Of a stretch of 8,357 bases of DNA, positions 1 through 5,571 are shown in pieces. How positions within the stretch are numbered: position 1 is the stretch's first letter; each line of letters opens with the position of its first letter. The position numbers were made by a program, and so were the translations under genes. The stretch spans positions 1 through 8,357 of the forward strand of contig CAZNVI010000049.1 in the NCBI GenBank assembly GCA_964576705.1. The letters run 5' to 3'. The notes beneath the pieces were generated by a model. It had not been told where the DNA came from. It worked only from the letters and a program-made list of their open reading frames with translations, and did not search any database. This DNA comes from CAYMDS01 sp964576705 (lineage in GTDB: Bacteria > Patescibacteriota > Microgenomatia > Levybacterales > UBA12049).

Positions 1-569
1 TGTATCTCCTGCATAGATTTCAAAACTATGGAGATAAATTCTTTAAGTTGTATTCCAAGTTTTTCTTCACATTGCTGAATTGATTCACGCTTGGCGCCAC
101 GGGCGAAGGATTTTTCGCCGAATCTTTTGAAGATATAGTCGGTTGTTAAAGATGATAGTTTTTTATCGGGATGCACAAGTGCTCCTGCGACTATTAATCC
201 TGTCAATTGGTCGACGCAATATATCGCCCAATCCATCATGTTTTCCGGCATAACTTTAGTATCTTCGAAATTATGTGACTTAATAGCATGTGCGATATTT
301 TTCGGAATACTATTTGGTTCTCTGCCATCCTCGAATATTAAAAGGCCATGTTTATCGAGTTGGCTAGTTTCCTGGGCTATTTCATAATCTACGTCATGTA
401 GTAATCCCGCTATTCCCCAAGCCTCTTCATCTTTTGAGCTTTGTTCTTGTTGCGGAGTAATATAGCGATAAATTCCTTTCATGCCTGCCTCAGCTGCCAG
501 AGAATGCTTAAGGAGGTTTTTGTTGTGGAGGTACTTAGTAAGAATAGTAAATGCGCCTGCTCTAGTCAT
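1..569 (-). CDS. HD-domain hydrolase, C-terminus cut off by window edge
   Basis: This reading frame starts at ATG 569 and is open for 189 codons to the left edge, so the stop lies outside the window. An in-frame TAA at 597-599 shows that no longer start is available. The protein carries an HD metal-binding pattern: His22 (KHS), His58-Asp59 in GLLHDVDYE, His94/His99 (AHAIKSHN) and Asp120 (CVDQL). This is the spacing of small predicted HD-superfamily phosphohydrolases, which act in the cytosol on nucleotides or similar phosphate esters; the substrate cannot be told. At about 190 residues it is probably nearly complete. Only a weak GAGGT lies 16 nt before the ATG. The gene is divergent from tRNA-Val, with 48 bp between them. 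The superfamily assignment is fairly sure, the substrate unknown. Confidence 0.72.
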   Translation of the reverse strand, partial: MTRAGAFTILTKYLHNKNLLKHSLAAEAGMKGIYRYITPQQEQSSKDEEAWGIAGLLHDVDYEIAQETSQLDKHGLLIFEDGREPNSIPKNIAHAIKSHNFEDTKVMPENMMDWAIYCVDQLTGLIVAGALVHPDKKLSSLTTDYIFKRFGEKSFARGAKRESIQQCEEKLGIQLKEFISIVLKSMQEI

Positions 570-574
570 AATAA

Positions 575-603
575 TTGTTTTCGTTACCTCAATTTGTTAG
601 AAT
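575..603 (+). promoter_or_regulatory. Sigma70-like promoter for tRNA-Val
   Basis: A -35 box TTGTTT (575-580) and a -10 box TAGAAT (598-603, 5 of 6 consensus) are 17 bp apart. Transcription would start near 610, about 8 bp before the mature tRNA. It lies in the short divergent region between the HD gene and the tRNA. Confidence 0.5.
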
Positions 604-617
604 GATGTTTGTAATTT

Positions 618-691
618 GGGCTCGTAGCTCAGTTGGTTAGAGCGTTGCATTGACATTGCAAAGGTCAGAAGTTCGAATCTTCTCGGGCCCA
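618..691 (+). tRNA. tRNA-Val (anticodon GAC)
   Basis: A complete cloverleaf can be folded by eye. The acceptor 618-624 (GGGCTCG) pairs with 684-690 (CGGGCCC) with one G-T wobble. The D-stem is GCTC/GAGC. The anticodon stem TTGCA/TGCAA encloses loop TTGACAT with GAC at 652-654. The T-stem AGAAG/CTTCT encloses TTCGAAT, and A691 is the discriminator base. The 3' CCA is not encoded (the next bases are CAA), so a CCA-adding enzyme is needed. The tRNA converges on the M20 peptidase gene, whose stop codon is only 8 bp away. Confidence 0.96.
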
Positions 692-699
692 CAAATAAA

Positions 700-1776
700 T
701 TACGCTAAAACTAATCTCTCACAGAATTTTGCTGTTTGCAATAATTCAGAAATAATCACATATTCTCGAGTCGTATGAGCTTCATACGCGCCTGTACCTA
801 CACATATAGCTTCAATCCCGTGTTTATGGAATATATTCACATCTGTCCCGCCTAATGATGGTTCGAGCATGGGCTTAAGATTTAAAGAAGTTAGAATTTT
901 TTTAGTATATTGAATCATCTTATGGCTTTCGTTAAATGAGTATGGATCAAATTCTGTTTTCACATCCAGCTGTACTTTCATGCCTGGAAATTGCACGAGT
1001 GCACCATTAAAAACTTTGTGAAAATGAAGAGTATGTTTTTCAAGCTTCTGCAAATTTAAGCTTCTTATTTCTGCTTTAAAGTGGACTCTTTCAGGTACTG
1101 CATTTCTGGCACTACCCCCCTCGATTAATCCGATATTTGCCGTGGTCTCCTGATCGATTCTGCCGATTTTCAAATTAGAAATTATACTTGCAGCTATTTG
1201 GATAGCTGAAATACCGTTTTGTGGTTCTGAAGCGTGATAGCCTTTCCCGGTTATGATCGCATCTATCCTTACGTATCCTGGAGCAGAGGTAGTTATATTA
1301 TTCACTCCATCTTTCCCGTCGAATGTCACCCCATGTCTTGCTGAGACTTTACTGTAATCCAGATTTAAAGCACCTAAAAGTCCGGTTTCTTCACTTAGCG
1401 TGAATATTATTTCAAGCGGAACGTGTTTCTTACCGTCTTCATTAAGTGACGTAATGGTTTCTAAAATTGCAGCTACTCCCGCTTTCGAATCTCCTCCTAA
1501 AATTGTCGTACCATCTGATATTATCTTATCGCCTTTGACCCTAGGCTTAATACCTCGGCCTGGTTCTACGGTATCGAGATGTGCATTAAGCATCATAGGT
1601 TCTCCGATTCCAGGGATCTTGCCTATTAAGTTTCCGTAATGATCAAACTCCACCTTCGCCCTAAGGTTTTTAAGTATCTTTGCTGTGTATAGCGCCATTT
1701 CCTTTTCGTGTCCAGAAGGGCTATCTATTTTAACCAAGTCAAGAAATGTTTCTATCAGTCTTTTTTGATTTATCAT
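700..1776 (-). CDS. M20-family metallopeptidase, PepT-like aminopeptidase
   Basis: The 358-residue protein is a zinc-dependent M20 (peptidase T/ArgE/DapE clan) exopeptidase, probably cytosolic and acting on short peptides. Visible metal and catalytic residues are His66 and Asp68 (NAHLDTV), the bridging Asp96 (GGDSKAG), catalytic Glu129 with metal ligand Glu130 (SEETGL), Asp153 (FDGKDG) and His334 near the C-terminus (EAHTTRE). GKGYHAS (His181) marks the inserted dimerisation domain. Length and motif order fit the PepT-like subgroup. It is the last gene of a leftward series after the ATP-grasp and AstE-like genes, 82 bp from the latter. The ATG at 1776 has no convincing Shine-Dalgarno sequence. 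Exact substrate is unproven; other M20 amidohydrolase activities are possible. Confidence 0.88.
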   Translation of the reverse strand: MINQKRLIETFLDLVKIDSPSGHEKEMALYTAKILKNLRAKVEFDHYGNLIGKIPGIGEPMMLNAHLDTVEPGRGIKPRVKGDKIISDGTTILGGDSKAGVAAILETITSLNEDGKKHVPLEIIFTLSEETGLLGALNLDYSKVSARHGVTFDGKDGVNNITTSAPGYVRIDAIITGKGYHASEPQNGISAIQIAASIISNLKIGRIDQETTANIGLIEGGSARNAVPERVHFKAEIRSLNLQKLEKHTLHFHKVFNGALVQFPGMKVQLDVKTEFDPYSFNESHKMIQYTKKILTSLNLKPMLEPSLGGTDVNIFHKHGIEAICVGTGAYEAHTTREYVIISELLQTAKFCERLVLA

Positions 1777-1808
1777 TTTATTTATGTAGCCTGCAGTCTG
1801 CTAATTTA

Positions 1809-1823
1809 ATTATAAGTATTATA
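1809..1823 (-). promoter_or_regulatory. Possible AT-rich promoter before the M20 gene
   Basis: The 82-bp gap between the AstE-like and M20 genes is very AT-rich and holds two TATAAT hexamers on the minus strand (1818-1823 and 1809-1814). A TAGTCA at 1830-1835 lies 15 bp from the second one, which is a short spacing, and no good -35 was found. The M20 gene may have its own start or be cotranscribed. Confidence 0.3.
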
Positions 1824-1858
1824 TATTATTGACTATTTTGAAGATGTTTTTTATAAAG

Positions 1859-2803
1859 CTATAGTTTTTTTAAATTTTTCTCTGCAATTATTCTGAATAG
1901 CTCATCTCCAGTCCATATGATATTGGTTCGAGCTGTTTCAAATGCAACTCCGTCGTATGGTGCTTTTATTAAAGTTTTCTTTCCGAGCTTGGATGAATCA
2001 AGAACAATAGCCAGTACATCGTTCCTCTTAAAATTGTCATGGGGATTCACTAAATACTTTATAAATCCACTGATTGGGCTATATAGAACGTCTATCTCAT
2101 CTACAGCATACTGAATTTGTTTTATTTCTTTTTCTTTTTGCATCTCAGGAAGTAAATTTTGCGCCAAAACCAAATTTTTTAAAGCAGAAACAACAGTCTC
2201 TATATTTTCAGGATTGTAATCATCATGAGAGCCAGATTCTAGTGTAAAAGATTTCATTCCTGACTCAGATGCCGCAAATGACATAGCACCAGATAGCTTG
2301 GAGTTATTATTTAAGTTTGGATTAAAGTATAAATTATATTTTAAACCAAGAGTTTTTATTATCTCTTTGATCGAGCTATCTGTGAATATGCTGTACGGTT
2401 TAGATGTGCGGGCGGTGTGAAGATCAATAGCAATCTCGTAATTTTTAAAATAATTAAATAATTTACTGGAATTTTTTGCCGACATCGTGGTGTCATTACC
2501 AGGATAACTTCTATTCCAGTCAGTGCCTTTATACAAGTCGAATTTACCTACAGTATAATAATAAATTCTTTGATTCCAAGCTACAGGATTGATTATGGGT
2601 GCTAAAGTAATTATTCCGTTTAATTTGAGCTCATTTTTTTTAAGCCATTTACTCAGTTCATGAAAAATATAATATGTTACCTCACCGCCATGCACCCCTC
2701 CTTGGATATAAATTTTTTTCACTCCTTGGCCATATTCATAATATCTAGAATAGATTCTATTTCCTGACACATCTGTATATAAATAAAGTTTATTAACTTT
2801 CAT
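1859..2803 (-). CDS. AstE/AspA-family (M14-like) zinc hydrolase
   Basis: The 314-residue protein matches the succinylglutamate desuccinylase/aspartoacylase family, zinc enzymes that cleave an amide bond at an N-acylated amino acid or a peptide. Zinc ligands are visible as His38 and Glu41 (GGVHGGE) and His129 (DLHT). Substrate-binding Asn97-Arg98 lie in WNRSYPG, and the likely catalytic base is Glu189 in TLESG. A separate C-terminal part (about 235-310, SPISGFI ... APYDGVAFET) resembles the beta-rich tail of this family. The gene starts 26 bp after the ATP-grasp gene, so the two are probably one operon; a ligase and a hydrolase of amide bonds side by side suggests a shared peptide or acyl-amino-acid substrate (inference). 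No strong ribosome site precedes ATG 2803. Confidence 0.82.
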   Translation of the reverse strand: MKVNKLYLYTDVSGNRIYSRYYEYGQGVKKIYIQGGVHGGEVTYYIFHELSKWLKKNELKLNGIITLAPIINPVAWNQRIYYYTVGKFDLYKGTDWNRSYPGNDTTMSAKNSSKLFNYFKNYEIAIDLHTARTSKPYSIFTDSSIKEIIKTLGLKYNLYFNPNLNNNSKLSGAMSFAASESGMKSFTLESGSHDDYNPENIETVVSALKNLVLAQNLLPEMQKEKEIKQIQYAVDEIDVLYSPISGFIKYLVNPHDNFKRNDVLAIVLDSSKLGKKTLIKAPYDGVAFETARTNIIWTGDELFRIIAEKNLKKL

Positions 2804-2829
2804 AATATTTGAACATCTATACTAAGATT

Positions 2830-4467
2830 TCATTTATAATGACCATTATTCGCTGAGGGATTATCCCCGTTTAATAGATGCGTAAGATTTTGCCTGATGA
2901 ATTCGGTGTAAGAATCTTCATCAATAGCACTAGCAAGATGTTGGGTTAAATATCTGAAACCTTGATCAGTAAATCTTGATCTTTGTGAACTTGATGGAGC
3001 TTCATAGACCATTTCCCGCATGCATTGTACATCCCTCTCTGGATTTAGTGTACCACTAACCAGGATTTGGGTTTTGAAATGATCCTGTCCGGTTAAACGC
3101 GATGGTTCAAATGTGCCCATATTTATTACTGAGAAATTTCCTCCTCGTCCACTATTTAAGCCTAAACCTCTTCCTACAGCGTAAATTAAATGGGGATTTG
3201 CAGCATAGAATGAATGTACTTTAATACCATCTGAACGAAAGTTTGTAAGATCGACAGGCCTACCTGTTTCCTCTTGATATCTTGCCATTGCATTTAATGT
3301 TCCTGAAATAGCTCTATAATTTAGATCTATAGCCACTACAGGTTCAATTCTAGTATCATCGTAGTACCTTCTAATTCGTTCAAGCATATCTTCTGGAATG
3401 CAGATGTAGTTCATATTTTGTCTGCCTCTTATCCCATTTTCTTCATAAAATCTAATAATATCAGGCCAAACTTGCTCGATTAATATTTGAGTATTATTAT
3501 CATTTAAAAGTGGTTTTGCTCCAGCAGCCGTATTGCCGTCTTGAGTCTGGATGTGAGCCTCATATAGCTGATAAGTACCATTTCTGTCTTGGCCGCTTGA
3601 CATACTGAAAACTGTCGGGTCAGGGATGGCAATTTGCGCAACACCAGTAAGTGGCGCCAGCTGTCCATAATGTCCGCTTTCGATAAAAGCATGAAGTTTA
3701 CCTAAGTTTTCCTCTAGTGGACTATCTTTTGGTAGTAATATCTGACCTTCACCACCTGCATTTACATTTCCTTTCGGAGCAAAATCCATTTTAATGTAAG
3801 CACCGAATCCATGCTTAGTTAGTGCGTCTACTTCTGTGACTAATTCACCAAAATCTTTGAAATTTCTGCCAAAAGCTGAGACATTTGCTGTCGGATGTCT
3901 TTCTTTATAGGCAGCGAGTGCGTTGTTTAAGCCTGATTTAGTTGTAATAGACCTGAATATGTCCCAATTTTCAGGATAGTCAATTCCCCATTCACGGGCT
4001 AATTCCACGAGTCTTTCGTCTTGTTCATGAGTCGCTATTCTGGTCACGCCTTTTGAAGAGATGACCCTTCCGATTAAAGAAATATTATCGGTGTTGGGCA
4101 TTGGTACACCATTTAAAATTGGAATTTCTGAATCATCAAGAATTCTATTAATCAGGTCATAATCTCCGGTTGGATATTCACCTACCTCTATGATATCTAC
4201 GCCTGGACGATATGTTCTATTCACTGCCCTTTCAGGAGGTCTTTGTCTGCTCACGACAAGTACTCCATCATTAGCAAAGGTTCGGCTTTCATATCTACGC
4301 GCTTCCGGACCTACTACATCTATTTTAGGAGTAGCTACAACCGGTTCGTCAGGTATAGCCGCTGCAATAGGATAATTTTTACCTGGTTCCCGATCAGTTT
4401 TAAATTTTCCTACGTCATGAGCTCCTGTTCCGCTTCGACGATACTGTTCTAGTCCTGCGATTGCCAT
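2830..4467 (-). CDS. PGM1-like ATP-grasp ligase (predicted)
   Basis: The 545-residue protein is not an obvious known enzyme, but its middle follows the order of the pheganomycin-type (PGM1-like) peptide ligases. A pre-grasp segment has TKSG with Lys177. AYIKMD (Lys226) followed by a Gly-rich stretch to GGEGQI (about 238-243) resembles the ATP-binding lysine and loop. YEAHIQTQDG (302-311) resembles the substrate-strand region. The VVAIDLNYR motif (Asp381, Asn383) matches the magnesium-binding D/E-x-N of ATP-grasp enzymes. Residues 1-100 and 420-545 are unfamiliar; the first 40 are polar and probably flexible. Such enzymes join a carboxylate to an amine using ATP. Translation from ATG 4467 is forced by a TAG in frame inside the hairpin just upstream. 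It heads an operon with the AstE-like gene behind an attenuator-like leader. The exact reaction is unknown. Confidence 0.6.
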   Translation of the reverse strand: MAIAGLEQYRRSGTGAHDVGKFKTDREPGKNYPIAAAIPDEPVVATPKIDVVGPEARRYESRTFANDGVLVVSRQRPPERAVNRTYRPGVDIIEVGEYPTGDYDLINRILDDSEIPILNGVPMPNTDNISLIGRVISSKGVTRIATHEQDERLVELAREWGIDYPENWDIFRSITTKSGLNNALAAYKERHPTANVSAFGRNFKDFGELVTEVDALTKHGFGAYIKMDFAPKGNVNAGGEGQILLPKDSPLEENLGKLHAFIESGHYGQLAPLTGVAQIAIPDPTVFSMSSGQDRNGTYQLYEAHIQTQDGNTAAGAKPLLNDNNTQILIEQVWPDIIRFYEENGIRGRQNMNYICIPEDMLERIRRYYDDTRIEPVVAIDLNYRAISGTLNAMARYQEETGRPVDLTNFRSDGIKVHSFYAANPHLIYAVGRGLGLNSGRGGNFSVINMGTFEPSRLTGQDHFKTQILVSGTLNPERDVQCMREMVYEAPSSSQRSRFTDQGFRYLTQHLASAIDEDSYTEFIRQNLTHLLNGDNPSANNGHYK

Positions 4468-4491
4468 AAAAAAACCCGCCTATAAGCGGGT
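4468..4491 (-). terminator. Terminator hairpin abutting the ATP-grasp start codon
   Basis: On the minus strand ACCCGC (4491-4486), loop TTATAG, and GCGGGT (4479-4474) form a 6-bp GC-rich stem followed by seven T (4474-4468), and the very next base is the A of ATG 4467. The structure is directional: there is no T-run on the plus strand. The 3' arm AGGCGG differs from AGGAGG by one base and ends 8 nt before the ATG, so it may also serve as the ribosome site of the gene. Confidence 0.75.
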
Positions 4492-4526
4492 ATGTTTCGG
4501 TATTTATACCAAAAATCCTCCCGCCC

Positions 4527-4574
4527 TTAGGGGGTAATAAGGAGGACAATGATCATATCTTTTATAAATTTCAT
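4527..4574 (-). CDS. 15-aa leader peptide rich in Ile/Val/Leu
   Basis: The ORF from ATG 4574 to TAA 4527 encodes MKFIKDMIIVLLITP. Residues 8-13 are an unbroken Ile-Ile-Val-Leu-Leu-Ile run, and the peptide ends Thr-Pro-stop. Pro-stop ends are known to slow release in some leader peptides such as TnaC. It starts 12 nt after a -10 box, which predicts a 5' leader of only about 6 nt, too short for a Shine-Dalgarno site. It matches the second leader (5482-5529) in length, Lys5 and the Thr14-Pro15 end. As in ilv or leu operon leaders, the codon run could sense charged branched-chain tRNAs. The alternative is a chance ORF, but the repeated architecture argues against it. Confidence 0.65.
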   Translation of the reverse strand: MKFIKDMIIVLLITP

Positions 4575-4586
4575 ACGAGAATCTCA

Positions 4587-4616
4587 ACTATACCATACTT
4601 AATATTTATTTTGCAA
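4587..4616 (-). promoter_or_regulatory. Promoter for the leader/ATP-grasp transcript
   Basis: The -35 TTGCAA (4616-4611, 4 of 6) and -10 TATAGT (4592-4587, 5 of 6) are 18 bp apart. The predicted start near 4580 lies about 6 nt before the leader ATG. The -35 overlaps the last codons of the upstream SAM hydrolase-like gene. Confidence 0.55.
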
Positions 4617-5430
4617 ATATTTTTATACCGGGGTACAAATTATATTTCTTTACTGCGCTTTCCCCTTGAACTACAAACTCAATAAACCGTTTATCTTTGT
4701 ATCCTGAGCTGCCTACAATTAAAGCAGCCTTATTGTTAGGAACGTCTTTGAGGGAAGTAAAACACGTAATAAGCCCGAATTTAGTTTTTATACTTTTACC
4801 CGCTTTAAAACTAATGTCTTTCGGTAAAAGTGTAGTTTTGCAGTTCCCGAAATTATCCCTATACCAGATAGCTCTGGGCATATCTTCTATTTGTTCTATA
4901 GAGTAAGATTTGGCGGGAAGAGATATTTTATTTATTAACCATTTTGCTGCAAGAGGTTGAAATTCAAAGCTTCTGAATTGAGTATGTGTAATTTGGTTAG
5001 CGAGTATAGGCGAGATAATTCCTTTTTTAACACACTTATTTACTACTGTTGGAATATCCAGAAGGTAAATGTCGTCTACAAGCCTCAATTTTTTTACCAG
5101 AGAAAGGACCAATCCATCAACGGTTGAAATCACTAAAATATTTTTTATGTAAAAAAAGCCGAAAGGTGTGCCATTAGGCCACTTTTTGCCTTTACCGTGG
5201 CGGTTTGCGACATTAACAAGTATTACTCCGCTATTACTTCCTGCAGCATCAAGTACATCGATTAAGTTACCCGCGGCTTCGTATTCTGCCGGGTCATGTG
5301 AGTTATCGGATTTCAGGTTATCACCGACACCTATAAAAGTAGGCGTGACACTAAAGAGACTAGAGATTCTAGTTCCCAATCGTCCCCTCACGTTTTCGTC
5401 TGTACAGTCGTTGATGAGCGTTATAAACAT
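4606..5430 (-). CDS. Divergent SAM hydrolase/fluorinase-family (DUF62) protein
   Basis: The 274-residue protein follows the DUF62 layout: N-terminal ITLINDCTDEN (Asp8, Asp11) in place of the usual hydrophobic strand plus TDFGxxD, STVDGLVLSLV (102-112) in place of PDNGLLS, FEFQPLAAKWL (155-165) in place of the FxGRDxFAPAAA segment, and RDNFGN (191-196) matching the DxFGN motif that binds SAM. The family splits SAM to adenosine plus methionine, or attaches a halide. The VDPGVG segment is replaced by NVANRHGKGKK (73-83), so activity is uncertain. ATG 5430 is preferred because the protein then begins MFITLIN as in the family. A longer TTG start at 5463 would translate through the terminator hairpin. 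A Met-rich leader peptide precedes it, which fits a methionine-linked role. Confidence 0.72.
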   Translation of the reverse strand: MFITLINDCTDENVRGRLGTRISSLFSVTPTFIGVGDNLKSDNSHDPAEYEAAGNLIDVLDAAGSNSGVILVNVANRHGKGKKWPNGTPFGFFYIKNILVISTVDGLVLSLVKKLRLVDDIYLLDIPTVVNKCVKKGIISPILANQITHTQFRSFEFQPLAAKWLINKISLPAKSYSIEQIEDMPRAIWYRDNFGNCKTTLLPKDISFKAGKSIKTKFGLITCFTSLKDVPNNKAALIVGSSGYKDKRFIEFVVQGESAVKKYNLYPGIKIFAK

Positions 5431-5453
5431 AAAAAATCCCCGTCTATGCGGGG
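5431..5453 (-). terminator. Terminator hairpin abutting the DUF62 start codon
   Basis: On the minus strand CCCCG (5453-5449), loop CATAGA, CGGGG (5442-5438), then A and six T (5436-5431) directly before ATG 5430. The stem is 5 bp and the loop 6 nt, close in form to the hairpin at 4468-4491. The 3' arm GGGGA ends about 6 nt before the ATG and could act as a weak ribosome site when the hairpin is open. Confidence 0.72.
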
Positions 5454-5481
5454 TAAAATTCAAAACATGAATAAACCTCCG

Positions 5482-5529
5482 CTAAGGGGTGCTCATCATG
5501 TTCATCATGGTTGTTTTTAGGTGAGTCAT
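5482..5529 (-). CDS. 15-aa leader peptide rich in Met
   Basis: ATG 5529 to TAG 5482 encodes MTHLKTTMMNMMSTP: four of residues 8-12 are Met, and the end is Thr-Pro-stop as in the leader at 4527-4574. The ATG is 12 nt after the -10 box, the same distance as in that leader, giving a near-leaderless mRNA. A GGAGG follows the stop. A ribosome waiting for Met-tRNA at codons 11-12 would cover the ACCCC of region 1 and leave GCGGAGGT free to pair with the terminator. This would turn on the SAM-cleaving family gene when methionine is short (inference). Starts at Met8 or Met11 cannot be excluded. Confidence 0.68.
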   Translation of the reverse strand: MTHLKTTMMNMMSTP

Positions 5530-5541
5530 ATTTGTAAAAAT

Positions 5542-5571
5542 ATAATACAGTATAGTAAGCTTGGTCGTCAA
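5542..5571 (-). promoter_or_regulatory. Promoter for the leader/DUF62 transcript
   Basis: The -35 TTGACG (5571-5566, 5 of 6) and -10 TATTAT (5547-5542, 5 of 6) are 18 bp apart. The predicted start is near 5535, about 6 nt before the leader ATG. Spacing and layout copy the promoter at 4587-4616. Confidence 0.65.

Larger units (their letters stand above)
4468..4574 (-). promoter_or_regulatory. Attenuator-type leader region of the ATP-grasp operon
   Basis: The region reads in order: leader ORF (4574-4527), G-rich stretch GGGCGGGAGGA (4526-4516), small hairpin GGTATAAATACC (4510-4499), terminator (4491-4468). Alternative pairings are possible. Helix 1:2 is TCCTCC (4546-4541, Val-Leu-Leu codons) with GGAGGA (4521-4516), plus CCC/GGG with the TAA stop in the tip. 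Helix 2:3 is GCGGG (4524-4520) with CCCGC (4490-4486), which would destroy the terminator. Helix 3:4 is the terminator. This is the logic of ribosome-controlled attenuation; function is inferred from sequence only. Confidence 0.65.
5431..5529 (-). promoter_or_regulatory. Attenuator-type leader region of the DUF62 gene
   Basis: Order: leader ORF (5529-5482), GCGGAGGT stretch (5482-5475), a 20-nt linker, terminator (5453-5431). Alternative pairings: ACCCC (5490-5486, Thr-Pro codons) with GGAGGT (5480-5475, one bulged A); GCGGAGGT (5482-5475) with ACCCCGC (5454-5448), seven pairs and one bulged A, which removes the 5' arm of the terminator; and the terminator itself. The three helices exclude one another. 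No known SAM riboswitch class was recognised in this short leader. Confidence 0.65.

Noticed and set aside
4190..4452. Plus-strand ORFs opposite the ATP-grasp gene, and similar plus-strand ORFs elsewhere
   Set aside because: They are antisense shadows of clear minus-strand genes, with low-complexity translations and no domain signs.
4468..4491. The hairpin as a simple terminator of the upstream SAM hydrolase-like gene
   Set aside because: It lies downstream of a good promoter and leader ORF and touches the next start codon; the DUF62 leader repeats this arrangement far from its upstream gene. It may still end read-through transcripts too.
5431..5463. Longer SAM hydrolase-like protein starting at TTG 5463
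   Set aside because: The extra 11 residues would be encoded by the terminator hairpin, and the family N-terminus aligns from ATG 5430 (MFITLIN).
5431..5535. A SAM riboswitch before the DUF62 gene
   Set aside because: About 105 nt are available, the first half is a leader ORF, and no SAM-riboswitch core or multi-helix junction was recognised.
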